Assembly: GCF_020184175.1 (NCBI RefSeq)
Contig: NC_065530.1
Coordinates: 40,711,260 to 40,775,259, forward strand
DNA length: 64,000 bases
Origin: Aphis gossypii
Taxonomy: Eukaryota; Arthropoda; Insecta; Hemiptera; Aphididae
Direction of reading: 5' to 3'
The notes below the pieces were generated by a model. That model ran no database searches and was not told the origin of the DNA. It saw nothing but the letters and a program-made list of their open reading frames with translations. The stretch's first letter is position 1. The number at the start of each line of letters is the position of its first letter. Positions 1 to 11,294 of the stretch are shown piece after piece. A program made the position numbers and the translations under genes.

Positions 1-3000
1 TCCAATAAAAGCGTACTGCAAAGAATATAATATTCACTCACATTTATATAATATAAATGTCGAGTCATATGTAAAGTTAGTATAAATAAATTTAATATTA
101 TCTTAAACAACCGAATATAACGTATTGTTATATTTTATAGGAAATTCTTTGAAGGTAATCCATCACTAAACAAAATAAAAGAAGAAATATCAATGCAAAT
201 AAAAATGAAGTTAAACCTAGAGAAGACACTTCCTGAAAATATCATTATTGGGTTATTTTTCATAAACGTTGAATCCTTGAAACATTTATTGATAAGGAAA
301 CGGATTGAATTAGCAGAATTAATTATGAAAACACATGCGAGTTTAACAACTGAGAAAATAGAAATATGCTGCGCAGAATACAATAGGATGTATCTGAAGC
401 TTATTGAAGTTCCGACTACAGTAGAACAAGTGTTTGAAATAAGAGAATGGATAAATGACTTGCCAAATTTAATTAGTGATCAAACTGAAATCTTAAAACG
501 ATTATTAAAGGTAATATAACATTAAATTTATGGCTTATATAAAAAAAAAAAATATATTAAACTACCAATAAAATAACACCATTATAATTTATAGATAGGT
601 ACCACAATCATTATTAGTCAGCTTATTATTTATAGGAAATGGATATGTTGGATCAATTTTTGTGGATATTAGAAGATGAACAATTAAAATTAAAATATAG
701 CTCTTTAATTTGGCCTTATAAGATTAGCTTAAAAGTAAAAGAGTCTTTAGAAAATATAGCAATTTATATTGAAAAATTTGAGAAAATTCAAATTGAAGAT
801 AAATTATTATTACAAGAGAATGTAGAATACTTAAGTGATATTATTTTAAAGTTAACTATTGAAAATAATTTGTCAAAAGTAAATGAGATTGCAGTAGAAG
901 TAAATAAAAATTGGAAACTAATTAAAGACCTACAATCAACTAGTCAAACTTTAAACCAAAGACAAAAACTTTTTGGTCATACGGTTAGTACAATTAAATA
1001 CAACAAATTTTGTTTTATTATAATTTATCAAAAGTTATCTATACTTATAATAATAAGTAATTTACACAAAATGTCTATAATTAGGTAACACCCTTTGAAA
1101 ACGTTGAGCATTTAATTGACGAATTTGAACCATATAAAATATTATGGCAAAGTGCTTCAGAGTTTTTTAAATTACAAAGTGCTTGGATGCAAAATCCATT
1201 AATAAACATAAAAAAATCTACTATAGAACCTATGTTAAACAATTTATTAAATATTGTCACAAAATGTGTGGAGCAATTCGCTGAAGTACCTGGTAATAAC
1301 AATAAATTAACTTTGATGATTTTTTAATTATAAACTGTTGTAAATAGTTATGTATATATATAATTATTTAATGAATACAGGTACTTTAAGTGTAGCTAAT
1401 GAAATAAAAACACAAATTGAAGAATATGTGCCAATGGTACATTTATTGAATTATATTCTAACTCAAGGGATGAAGCAAAGGCATTGGGATATATTTGCTG
1501 ATATAACCGGTGAACAATTATTAATTATTATCATAGTATTAATACTACCTATATTTTAATACTTATACCTATGTCAAATACCTATCTTATACTTGTACGT
1601 TTAAAATATTAAATCAAGTAATACAAATTGTTTCAGGAATAAGAATTATATTATCACCAACACTAACTTTTAAAAAATGTTTGGCATTGGGTATTAATGA
1701 CCATGTAGAAGAGATAAAACAATTATCAGACAATGCTTCAAAAGAATATATAATTGAAATAGCTTTAAATAAAATGATGGATGAATGGACCGGTGTAAAG
1801 TTCCAATTGTTGCCTTATAATGATCAAGATATTTATATTTCAACAATAACAGATACAGAATTTCAAATGCTTGATGATCATATTTTGCTTACTCGACAGC
1901 TATCTTCGAGTTCGTTTAAAGGAATATTTGAAGAACCATTAACTAAATGGGAAGAAGATTTAAGACTTTCAAAAGATGTTATTAATGAATGGAACGAATT
2001 TCAAAAGTAAAATACTAGATTTAAAGATTCATTTTTTTAGTACCTGTCTAAATTATACTTACAGCATATAGCCATTTAGTCATACAGATAAATTAGATTA
2101 AAGTTGATTATTAAGTAATTATGAATAAAAAAAAAAAACTTGAACAATTTTTTGTTATAATTGTAATTATAAGAATGTGTTTAAAATTATCCATGTTAGT
2201 TTTATCAATATTGAATATTTATGTAGATAATGTTTAAATTTGATTTTAAAATAATGCTCATTCATCATTGTCATGTTGTCACTGCAGAAATATAGTAATA
2301 GTGTACCTACGATCAAAACTTGGTACCTTATAACTAATAACTATTTAGAATTCTAGACATCTAGTAGTATCTACTTAAGTATACATTACTTAGTTGTTTC
2401 AGATTGCTTAAAATTGTTTATATTTTTTTACAACAAATACATTTTGATATAATTATTAGGACATGGTTGTATTTAAAACCAATATTTGACAATCCAGACA
2501 TTAAAGAACAATTACATGTGGAAAATAAAAAGTTAAGTTTAGTTGAACGAATATGGAAACGAATAATGAAAATCACTTTAAATAAACCTTGGGTGAGTTT
2601 ATGAATAATTAAAGTTTTTGATCCTCTCACTATGTAAGTATAACGCAGTGAGTAAGCATTCACTACCTATATTTATACAATAACAATACAAATAACAAAT
2701 CCAAATTATTTTTTTATGGGCGTTTTAGAGGTATTTAAACCAGTGTTGGGCAGTATCATCTATACAAATATTTTAGATACACATCTACCTCAAATATAAC
2801 TAAGTCTTTCAATATAATATTGTATGAAATATGAAGTATCTAATATCTTGTATCGCAATACTGATTTTTGAGTATAATAAACGTAACTACCTATATAGTG
2901 ATATGTATATAAGACTCGGATTTTAAAGTATATTATGCTTCTTTTTTATGCATATGAGATAGAAATTTAATTTTTGTTCATAAATTCGTTCCATGTCATT

Positions 3001-3962
3001 CTGATTCCAAATAAACCAATTTATTTTTATGCTTTTTTCAGTTATTCCAGCTGTAGATTTATTGTATAATGTTTATTAAGCTATTATAGTAATAAAAAAA
3101 AGAGAGTGGTCAAGTGAGTAATGTTCTGCTGTAAAGTAGGTTACTATAATGGATGTATTAAATTTGAATCCAATGTTCATTGTATATTTGTACACGAAAA
3201 ACGATTCTGAAAGGAGATAATTTGTCAGCCTAGGATATAATTTCCAGTGGTTGGCGAAAAAGGTGGTTTATGTTTTAATGGCCTGAATACACCAAAACTT
3301 AAGTTTTTTGTAATCATTGCAGTAAGCCAAACTTATGGGAAATCTTGTATTAAATGTTCAACTATTAGCTACTTATACAAATACAAACATTTTTTTATGA
3401 ATAATTGCAAATATTCATGATTTTGACGAATTTTGTCATTATTTGAACTTCAAATGCTAGGTAATAAAAAAAAATTGAAATTATATATTCTTATAATTTT
3501 TGAATCACTATAAAACTATCTCATGAGTCATGACAAACTTAATATTAAATTTTCTAGTATTTTGACTCAGCCAAAAAAATATGTTTATAAAAAAAAAAAA
3601 CTAAACAAAAACGAATATTTCAAATGCCTATAAATAACATAAAAATAACGTTAATAAATAAATAGGTATATAATCCTAAAATAATATTTTTTTTGACGAA
3701 AACTATAGATTAACATATTATGTTTCAGGTCATATAAATAGGAAAATAAATTACTTATAGTCTATAAATATACATATATATCAATTATAAAATTTCCTTA
3801 AAATATCATTGTTTTTCAAATTCAATGGACAATTATTTATCATACCAATTTAACACACCTATTACACTGATTTACTCATACATTCGAATCTTATTCTAAA
3901 ACAGATAAACTTCCCCGGTCTTTTAAATTTAAATAATTCAAATTTATTAATACAAAATATTG

Positions 3963-3993
<31 letters not shown>

Positions 3994-4094
3994 TTAATAA
4001 CTAGGTTATGAAGACTTGTCCAGATAAGCAATTATTGGACCAATTAATCAATGGAAACATTCAACTTATGAAAGTTCAAAAAGCACTTGAATAA
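1..4094 (+). pseudogene. Dynein heavy chain tail/linker fragment, copy A (most intact copy)
   Basis: Spliced fragment of an axonemal dynein heavy chain, entering mid-exon at the window edge. Exons read as 1–70 (end of exon 1), 141–510, 636–983, 1085–1292, 1381–1509, 1637–2006, 2460–2592 and 4005–4094. From exon 2 onward every junction is GT–AG and in phase, with no internal stop. Dynein-linker hallmarks are visible: an RQKLFG-x-x-VT segment at the exon 3/4 join, QRHWDIFADITG (exon 5), a long KEY-IE-AL-KM stretch in exon 6, TWLYLKPIF across exons 6/7, and CPDK-QLL---VQKAL in exon 8. The frame stops (TAA at 4092–4094) just after VQKALE, where dyneins continue towards the motor; downstream bases still faintly resemble that continuation. 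Exon 1 ends in phase 0 while exon 2 needs two carried bases, so that join works only with a weak alternative donor. It is either a pseudogene or a motor-less remnant; no AAA motor exon is present. Confidence 0.75.
2593..4004. other. Last intron of dynein copy A with an interspersed repeat
   Basis: No coding exon is visible. The segment from about 3090 to 3410 contains a dispersed element (marked by ACGAAAAACGATTCTGA near 3193 and GTCAGCCTAGGATATAATTT near 3225) that recurs in copies R and C as part of the duplicated unit. A related sequence occurs independently near 60700–60960. A (TAA)n microsatellite lies at about 3967–3993, just before the exon 8 acceptor; it is longer in copy C (37668–37697). 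Confidence 0.55.
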
Positions 4095-4135
4095 TATTTA
4101 TTCTAATAAATTATTTTTATTTAATTCTTCACTCA

Positions 4136-5820
4136 TCAACTTTAAAATAATATCACTTAAGTATTCTACATTCTCTTGTAATAATAATTCATCTTCAATT
4201 TGAATTTTCTCAAATTTTTCAATATAAATTGCTATATTTTCTAAAGACTCTTTTACTTTTAAGCTAATCTTATAAGGCCAAATTAAAGAGCTATATTTTA
4301 ATTTTAATTGTTCATCTTCTAATATCCACAAAAATGGATCCAACATATCCATTTCCTATAAATAATAAGCTGACTAATAATGATTGTGGTACCTATCTAT
4401 AAATTATAATGGTGTTATTTTATTGGTAGTTTAATATATATTTTTTTTTTATATAAGCCATAAATTTAATGTTATGTTACCTTTAATAATCGTTTTAAGA
4501 TTTCAGTTTGATCACTAATTAAATTTGGCAAGTCATTTATCCATTCTCTTATTTCAAACACTTGTTCTACTGTAGTCGGAACTTCAATAAGCTTCAGATA
4601 CATCCTATTGTATTCTGCGCAGCATATTTCTATTTTCTCGGTTGTTAAACTCGCATGTGTTTTCATAATTAATTCTGCTAATTCAATCCGTTTAGTTATC
4701 AATAAATGTTTCAAGGATTCAACGTTTATGAAAAATAACCCAATAATGATATTTTCAGGAAATGTCTTCTCTAGGTTTAACTTCATTTTTATTTGCATTG
4801 ATATTTCTTCTTTTATTCTGTTTAGTGATGGATTACCTTCAAAGAATTTCCTATAAAATATAACAATACGTTATATTCGGTTGTTTAAGATAATATTAAA
4901 TTTATTTATACTAACTTTACATATGACTCGACATTTATATTATATAAATGTGAGTGAATATTATATTCTTTGCAGTACGCTTTTATTGGAATAATAGCTA
5001 AGCGAATGCTATTTTCAATAGTAGCTTGTAAATCAGCAATTTGGGGTTCAATTAGCCCTATTGATGTTAAATAAGGTTTTTCTAAAAATGTCAAGTTCGC
5101 GAGTACATATGGATGAATAGCTGGTATCTCATGGCTTTCTAGTATCATTCGTTTTAATAAGCTTACAATAACCATCTATGAAATTCATAAACACATTGTA
5201 TTATGTTCTGCTATTATAACATACACACTCAAATACTCCATATTGTATTTTTTACTTATTTTATATAAGTTGATATTAATATATTCTTATAATAACAAAT
5301 AGTTACCTATGTTAATACCTATTTATTTTGAACGTATAATGAAATATATATATATATTATATATATACACCTAGGTACCTATATAACGTTACTGTTGGTA
5401 TTGTTATGTATATATATAAATACCAACTGTATATTTTACTGTATATTTTTCCATTGTCCTAAAAATATTATAAAATACTAAGGTATATAGTATTACAGTA
5501 TACCTACTTAATATTTTAGAACTATTAATATTGTCTTGTTTGTTAAAAAAAAAAAGAATTCATACCTAAGTAAATAATAATAAAAACAATAATAAAAATG
5601 TAAGCTTTTTTTAAAATTTAAATTAATTTGTTTACAGTAGGTACCTATACGAACAACATAGGTACCTCAAATTTATCTGGATTAATTGAGTAAAATGCTC
5701 CATTTTCATTCATACTGAGCGTTATAGAAAACAATGGAGGTGCGCATTCTTCAAATGGTGATTTATTTAAATTATTACCCCAAGTAAAATCATCATTAAT
5801 ACCTTTCATTGAAATAATAG
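4136..5820 (-). pseudogene. Dynein fragment, inverted copy L (left arm)
   Basis: Minus-strand piece of the same dynein gene as copy A: exon d remnant 5666–5820, exon 1 at 4921–5175, exon 2 at 4481–4850 and the first part of exon 3 at 4136–4355. Exons 1 and 2 are open. Exon 3 is cut at about 4135, where the sequence switches abruptly into the tail end of copy A read backwards, giving a short chimeric frame ending in MSEELNKNNLLE. Exon d is cut at 5820 by the LTR of the neighbouring gypsy element. The piece is tail-to-tail with copy A and nearly identical to 20381–23030 on the plus strand. It cannot encode a working dynein. The 490-bp intron between exon d and exon 1 (5176–5665) holds only AT-rich sequence. 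Confidence 0.8.
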
Positions 5821-6066
5821 TGTAGGTATTAGGTTCGGAATATGTAATAGAAACGACACGTTTTGTAACGGCGGAAACACTCTTTATTTAACTAATTACA
5901 ATATGAAGAAAAGATAGCAATAAAGGTGCACGTCCGGCGACCGTTGTTCAGGTTAGACTGCCTGTCGCCGGTCGCCGGCCGGACCGGTCGCCGCGCGACC
6001 CATTCCAGTCGCGTTATCGCGGACGAGAATAGAGCAGCCGCGGTCGTTGCGATAACGACCGCGACA
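5821..6066 (-). repeat. 3' LTR of the gypsy element, with polypurine tract
   Basis: Begins TGTAGG at the exact break with dynein exon d and ends GCGACA, so it has TG…CA ends and is 246 bp long. Next to it, 6067–6080 reads on the minus strand as a G-rich polypurine tract, the expected plus-strand primer. On the minus strand an AATAAA polyadenylation signal lies near 5884–5889. A perfect 9-bp stem with a 5-base loop (GCGGTCGTT / AACGACCGC, 6040–6062) lies at the LTR edge nearest the polypurine tract. No second LTR exists in the window, so the LTR limits are inferred from these landmarks. Confidence 0.75.
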
Positions 6067-6109
6067 TACTCCCCCCCAAGTCCGCGAAACGCGACCACCC
6101 TACTCGGCC

Positions 6110-6752
6110 CTAACTGTCCGCGTCCGCCTCTGCCGTCACCTCCATCTCCTCAATCCACCGCTCCACAACTGCTAGCTGCGCCTCGGGTGTAGCTGGTGGT
6201 TGGGCCGGCTGGGTTGGAGGTATAACTGGTGGTTGGGCTGGTTGGGTTGGAGGTGTGGGGGTTGGTGGCTTTGGCTGGACCGATGGTGGCTGTAGCGGCT
6301 GGGCCGGTGGCTGCTGTGGGACTGGTGCCGCCGATGGGGGTGCCTGCGGTGCGGGCTGCTGACCTTGACGCTGGAACCGGCCCTGACGGTCCCGTACGTC
6401 ATGGCGTTGATACGCCGGTACCGCTCGTCGGGGTGGCACTCGGCCTGGCGGTCCAGCCCTCGTCCTTGCCCCGGCCTGAGGAGTGGTCTCCCGAGTGGAC
6501 CGTCGTCCCTCGGCGAAACCACGCTCGAACAACGCCCAAGCTGTTGGGCTTGCCCGTATCCGGCCGAACGAAGCGGTGGCTGCCCGTTCGGCTGACCAAT
6601 CTCCGACCGCGTCGTCCGGACCCTCGCCTCAGCCTCCTGGCTTCCCGCAACAACTGCGCGGCCATCGCCCGGAGCTTCTCCACATGTGTGGCGATCATGC
6701 CACGGGATGGCCGGTTGTTGCGGGTCGGTGGTGGGTTACCTCGTTCTGCCAT
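6110..6752 (-). pseudogene. Third ORF of the gypsy element, proline-rich, apparently frameshifted
   Basis: Starts with ATG at 6752, only 17 bases after the pol stop. The first frame (6752–6399) opens with MAERGNPPPTRN and a basic, leucine-containing helix-like stretch. A second frame, open from about 6620 and ending at 6110, reads through a long Pro/Gln-rich tract (PPTQPAQPP repeats) to an acidic end, AEADADS. The compositional change suggests one protein split by a frameshift between roughly 6630 and 6500. I do not recognise a domain, and there is no signal peptide or membrane segment, so an env function is not supported. Its position between pol and the 3' LTR matches where some gypsy elements carry an extra gene. 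Confidence 0.45.
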
Positions 6753-6768
6753 CTAAAACAAGGTATGA

Positions 6769-9700
6769 TTAGTTAGTGTTCTCTGACGGTCCTACAGCTC
6801 GCTTCATCGCTGAGACATGTAACTTGGTAGGGTGTTTACCCTCCGTCAAGAACACTCCGGTTCCTAGTGGCTTACCCAACTTAACCGGACCTAACCATTT
6901 CGGGGCGAACCCCGCGTGAAACCGCTTCTCCGCACTTGACTGCGGATGCGCTTTGTAGTATACCCAATCCCCTACTGCCAGATTGCCTTTTCCCGGGGAT
7001 TCTGGGGGTATATGGGTATTAGGGGCTTTGGGGCCGGAAACCACCGGGTAACCCCCCTCTACCACCGGAGCATCATCCTGTTCCGCCGGAGAATCTTCGG
7101 TTCCTCCCGAAGGGTTCCAATGTGCTCCAGACAACTCCGGACCATTGTTGCCGTCGTCCGGTGACTCTTCAGCCAACTCAAGCTGCCAGTCTCCGGGGGC
7201 CTTGATCTCCCGACCAAACATCATTTTGGCCGGCGACTGTCCGGTGTTTCGGTTTTCTCTATTTCTTAGGGAGAACAACACGTGTGGCAGGTAGACATCC
7301 CACAGATGATGAGGCTTATCAACAAGTAAGGTTCGTAACCCTTTCTTCAACTCTTGATTCTGCCTTTCTACCGGGTTGGCACGTGGGTGATAGATTGGAG
7401 TCGTCCAACCTTCCACTCCCCACTTCTTGAGTGCCTCTCCCATTGCCTTGGACACGAACTGCGGGCCATTATCTGACAATAATGCCCTCGGGTATCCGAA
7501 CCGTGGGAACAACTCCCGTTCGAACGTATCCACAATCGCTTTGGTCGTCGCCTTTCCTAAAGGGTAGGCCTCTACCCAGCGACTGTAGCAGTCTGTTACT
7601 ACCAAAATCGTCGTCTTACCCCGCTGCGTCCGTGGGTACGGACCCATAAGATCGATGCTCAGTACCTCCCAAGGTTGACGTGGGACCCTGGTGCACATCC
7701 GATCTTCAGGTTTACGATTCAGTGGTTTTACCCGTGCACAGACGTCGCATGCCCGCACGTAGTTACGCACTGCTTCACGCATACCGGCCCAAAAGAAACG
7801 ACTCTTTATGCTGCGGTACGTTTCTTTCCACCCTGGGTGATTAGCTATATCGTGGTCGTGAAACCTTTGCAGCAGAATTTGGGCCTTGTCAGCTGGGATG
7901 ACCACCCCCTCTTCTCCATTCGCGATGGATCGAGGGTGGCGGTGCAACACCTTGTCCCGCATGACGTACAGCTTCGGCAAACGCCCGAACCTTGCACCGT
8001 CTCCGGAGAGTTTGGCAACTATCTCCCGTATGTTCGGGTCGTTCTGTTGCCACTCTCGGACATCTTGCAATGTGACGTTTCCGTCATCCCTCTTCGGCTG
8101 GATCGCACCACACTGGGTGACACCCACTCCGGGTCCTCCGGCCACGCCGGACAGATCACCGAAGACTCCGACCATTTCTCCGGACACTCCCGGCCGAATC
8201 ACAGGGGGGTCGTGGATATTATTCTCCAACGATTCTTCGTCCACTGTATTCGGTCCCGCCGGACAACGGGATAGCGCGTCGGCTGCTTCATTTTCTACTC
8301 CGGCCACGTGCCGGATTTCGAAATCGAAAGCCCCGAGTTGTAACGCCCATCGCGTTAGTTTGCTGTTGGTACAGCGAGCTTGCTGTAACCATCGGAGTGC
8401 CGCGTTATCTGTAAATAACATAAACTTACCAGACTCAAGATACGGCCTGAACCTGTCAACCGCCCAAACTATGGCTAGACATTCGCGTTCGACTGCCCAG
8501 TATCTTCCCTGAGCTGGATTGAGTTTTTTGCTGGCATAGGATATGATTTTCCTATCGCCACTCTCCCCCCGCTGGAAGAGCACGGCACCAACTCCGACTT
8601 CGCTTGCGTCGGTCTGTAGATTGAATGGCTTACCCGGAAGAGGAGGGCAGAGCCGTGGTGCGGACACCAAAGACTCCTTCAACTTCCGGAACGCCTCTTG
8701 CTCAATTTCTGACCAACGCCATTTGGTCCCTTTGGCCAACAGACTCGTGAGCGGTGCTGTGATTTCGGCATAGTGTGGCACGAACTGGCTGTACCAACCA
8801 CAAACGCCTAACACGCGCAACACATCTTTTGTCTTTTTTGGAACCGGTAACTCCTGAATCGCCATCAATTTCTCCGGTTCCCGGTCTATTCCTTCACCGT
8901 CCACGACGTGACCTAGGAATTTGATCTGTGCCACCCCGAATGTACATTTTTTCGGTTGGCACGTTAGACCGTAAGACTGGAGTCGCTCCAAGACTCTCTG
9001 CAAGTGGTTTAGATGTTGATCGGGACTCTCGGAGTATACCACAATATCATCCAAATAAACCAGCACAAATTTACCAACTAACCCACGGAAGACTTCGCTT
9101 ACCAAGCGACAGAAAGTGGCGGGGGCGTTTTTAAGTCCAAAAGGCATTACCCTAAACTGGAATAATCCCCTTTGGGTCCTAAACGCTGTCAGTGGACGTG
9201 TCTCTGCGGAGAGACCCACTTGCCAATATCCTGATTTCAGATCCATGGTGCTGTAAATTTTCGCTCCGCCCATTCCTCGGACCATGTCATGGAGGTCCGG
9301 CATTGGGTGAGCATCCGACTCCGTCTGCATGTTCAGACGGCGATAGTCAACGCAAAATCTGCGTGAACCATCCTTTTTCTTCACGAGTACTACCGGTGCA
9401 GCCCATGGAGATATGCTGGGTTCAACAAACCCCTGTTCCTCCATGTCTCGCACCATCTCGGCAATTACCTCGTTTTTCTCTCGGGAGTACCCGTAAGCAT
9501 TTAGAGCCACCGGATTTGGATCCTTGAGACGGATCTGGTGCTCTATCACCCGAGTTCTGCCTACCTCTCCGGAGAAAACCTCCGGATATTGGCATAAGAC
9601 TTCTTTGACCCGCGTACCGTACTCCCCTTCCGGTAAAACTGCGGTCGTTAAGTCCACTCCTACGGTGACCGGAGTTACTGGATTTCTCCAACTCACGGAA

Positions 9701-10881
9701 ACCCGTCTTTCTTTCCCCAAATGGATTATGCAACCACTATAGTCCCAAGCGACTTGTTGCTCCACGAGGAAATCGTGGCCCAGGAAGACATCTCCAATGA
9801 GATCGTCTAACACTGCTGCCTTGAAGCTTACCTCCATATCCACTATCCGGGCCCGAAATTCGGAAAACTCCGTAATTTCTAGGGTCCGACCGTCCGCCAT
9901 CCGGACAATCTCCGGTTCTTCGGTAAAACTTCGGCCAAACTTCTTTGCCACCCACGGTTTGACATTAGTCCTCGCCGCCTGGGAGTCCAATAGCGCTACT
10001 ACTGCCCCGAGTGCAAACTCAAGTTCTATGGCCGGTACCGGAACATCCGATACCCTAGTTTTCCCCGTTGACACCGTTGCAATGGCTGGAGACTCAAACG
10101 CTTCAGTCCGCAGATCCGAGAAGCGTTGCCGCAACTCAAACTTTGAGTCCGTATCTGAGTCTCTCCTTTTGCACACCCTCCGTGGATAAGGAACTATTTC
10201 TTCGAGAAAATCTTCGGATGTGACCGGACAAATTAACAACTGCTGTGTTAACTTATCTTGTTCCGCATCACTTGAAATGCTGTTCGCGACATTTTTATCG
10301 GAAGGATAACTAACCTCGGTGATATCTTCACATTTGTCCGAAACATTTTCAATCCTGTTCGATTTTCCATACCTTTTGTCCGGGTGGTTCGACCACCTCT
10401 CCGTCGATTTGCCATTTGCCCGACTCATTGTCACGAACTGTGGTTCTTTTTCCGGAACATCGCTTTCAATGAGTTTTCTCGGGTGGCTACGGCGCTTTCT
10501 CCGGTGTTTCCCCGGAGGCTCGACGGTTTTCACCGGACAACTTCTCACTTCGGACGTCCACTTCGGGTAACCGAAGTTTTCCTCCGGAGGATTTCCGTTC
10601 TTACCGGTTTTCTCCGGTCCAGAACTCTTTTGGTCCGATTTCTTCGGCTCCTTTCCCGAGTCTCCGGTCCGTAACGCTCCGAAGTTCCATTTCTTCGGGT
10701 CAGTTCTTGTAATTTGTGGTTTCTGTACCGAAACGTTACTCACTGACCGAGTTGAACTTCGTTGCTTACCACTCTTCGGACGACTCGTGACTTTTCCGCC
10801 GGTTACTTCCTGGCCGGTCGGGACCCGGCGGTCCCGCCGGTCGTTCTGGCGTTTCCCGACTCCGACTTTCTTTTCGGACAT
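6769..10881 (-). CDS. pol: Ty3/gypsy Pol polyprotein (protease, RT, RNase H, integrase)
   Basis: A single open frame of 1370 residues. Order of domains: a basic, Ser/Lys-rich leader (1–250); an aspartic protease around residue 299, reading D-S-Q-A where D-S/T-G-A is usual; reverse transcriptase with YLDD at about 609–612; RNase H from about 755 (LQTDASEVGVGAV) with later acidic residues and an HVAG-x-N-x-xADALSR end; integrase zinc finger (H…H near 1008–1015, C1045/C1048); integrase core with D1077, D1137 and E1173; and a C-terminal tail with a GPVKL segment. It copies element RNA into DNA and inserts it. The frame is −1 relative to gag, as in many Ty3 elements. The lack of stops over 4.1 kb suggests a fairly recent insertion despite the 5' truncation. 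The unusual protease Gln could be a family feature or a mutation. Confidence 0.95.
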   Translation of the reverse strand: MSEKKVGVGKRQNDRRDRRVPTGQEVTGGKVTSRPKSGKQRSSTRSVSNVSVQKPQITRTDPKKWNFGALRTGDSGKEPKKSDQKSSGPEKTGKNGNPPEENFGYPKWTSEVRSCPVKTVEPPGKHRRKRRSHPRKLIESDVPEKEPQFVTMSRANGKSTERWSNHPDKRYGKSNRIENVSDKCEDITEVSYPSDKNVANSISSDAEQDKLTQQLLICPVTSEDFLEEIVPYPRRVCKRRDSDTDSKFELRQRFSDLRTEAFESPAIATVSTGKTRVSDVPVPAIELEFALGAVVALLDSQAARTNVKPWVAKKFGRSFTEEPEIVRMADGRTLEITEFSEFRARIVDMEVSFKAAVLDDLIGDVFLGHDFLVEQQVAWDYSGCIIHLGKERRVSVSWRNPVTPVTVGVDLTTAVLPEGEYGTRVKEVLCQYPEVFSGEVGRTRVIEHQIRLKDPNPVALNAYGYSREKNEVIAEMVRDMEEQGFVEPSISPWAAPVVLVKKKDGSRRFCVDYRRLNMQTESDAHPMPDLHDMVRGMGGAKIYSTMDLKSGYWQVGLSAETRPLTAFRTQRGLFQFRVMPFGLKNAPATFCRLVSEVFRGLVGKFVLVYLDDIVVYSESPDQHLNHLQRVLERLQSYGLTCQPKKCTFGVAQIKFLGHVVDGEGIDREPEKLMAIQELPVPKKTKDVLRVLGVCGWYSQFVPHYAEITAPLTSLLAKGTKWRWSEIEQEAFRKLKESLVSAPRLCPPLPGKPFNLQTDASEVGVGAVLFQRGESGDRKIISYASKKLNPAQGRYWAVERECLAIVWAVDRFRPYLESGKFMLFTDNAALRWLQQARCTNSKLTRWALQLGAFDFEIRHVAGVENEAADALSRCPAGPNTVDEESLENNIHDPPVIRPGVSGEMVGVFGDLSGVAGGPGVGVTQCGAIQPKRDDGNVTLQDVREWQQNDPNIREIVAKLSGDGARFGRLPKLYVMRDKVLHRHPRSIANGEEGVVIPADKAQILLQRFHDHDIANHPGWKETYRSIKSRFFWAGMREAVRNYVRACDVCARVKPLNRKPEDRMCTRVPRQPWEVLSIDLMGPYPRTQRGKTTILVVTDCYSRWVEAYPLGKATTKAIVDTFERELFPRFGYPRALLSDNGPQFVSKAMGEALKKWGVEGWTTPIYHPRANPVERQNQELKKGLRTLLVDKPHHLWDVYLPHVLFSLRNRENRNTGQSPAKMMFGREIKAPGDWQLELAEESPDDGNNGPELSGAHWNPSGGTEDSPAEQDDAPVVEGGYPVVSGPKAPNTHIPPESPGKGNLAVGDWVYYKAHPQSSAEKRFHAGFAPKWLGPVKLGKPLGTGVFLTEGKHPTKLHVSAMKRAVGPSENTN

Positions 10882-11044
10882 GCAGCTTGCCAGTGGTCAT
10901 GACTACCACATACTCTGCATCCTGCACCCGAAGATAGTCGTTCCCTCGGATTCGGCACCTGGGATTTGCTAGCATCCTCAGCTTTTCTCCTATCCAACCA
11001 TTTTAATTTTGGTGGTCCGCTGGTGCTCTCTCCCGCCTTATCCG
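10803..11044 (-). CDS. gag: Gypsy Gag, C-terminal fragment with CCHC zinc knuckle
   Basis: Open minus-strand frame that begins at the truncation point and ends at 10803, overlapping the start of pol by 79 bases in a different (−1) frame. It contains a C-x2-C-x4-H-x4-C knuckle (CRVCGSHDHWQAACP), the RNA-binding motif of retroelement nucleocapsids, followed by a basic tail. The capsid part upstream is lost. Its frame relation to pol implies that pol was expressed by −1 frameshifting; no strict slippery heptamer was identified. Confidence 0.8.
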
Positions 11045-11294
11045 ATCACAAAAATCAAAATCAGTATTGACGTTTATAAAAGTTAAGTATGTAACATTGT
11101 AACGAATAATGAGTTATACAAAATAAACATTAGTATTTAGTAGGTGTTATTATGAGCATTAACTTTAAAATTTATAAACTAAATAAATAAGAATCATTTA
11201 TTTTATTATTTAAAATATATATATATATATATATGTATGTATAAAAGATAATTATATAATAATATAATTTGAATAATATTATTAGAATATATAC

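Larger units (their letters stand above)
5821..11045 (-). mobile_element. 5'-truncated Ty3/gypsy LTR retrotransposon
   Basis: Reading on the minus strand: the 3' end of gag with a zinc knuckle, an uninterrupted pol, a third ORF region, a purine tract and one terminal LTR. The 5' LTR, primer-binding site and most of gag are missing. The element is GC-rich against an AT-rich host. It sits inside dynein exon d: the same exon is uninterrupted in copy R around 20381. At the truncated end (11045) it joins host sequence that in the other arm corresponds to 19139, so about 1.2 kb of host DNA (19140–20380 in the right arm) is absent here. The simplest reading is insertion followed by one deletion that removed the element's 5' part together with adjacent host exons. 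Confidence 0.9.

Noticed and set aside
135..383. Minus-strand frame overlapping dynein exon 2, recurring in every copy
   Set aside because: It is the antisense of a recognisable coding exon and recurs only because the exon is duplicated.
6229..6756. Long plus-strand frames across the gypsy third ORF and pol
   Set aside because: GC-rich antisense shadows of the minus-strand element genes.
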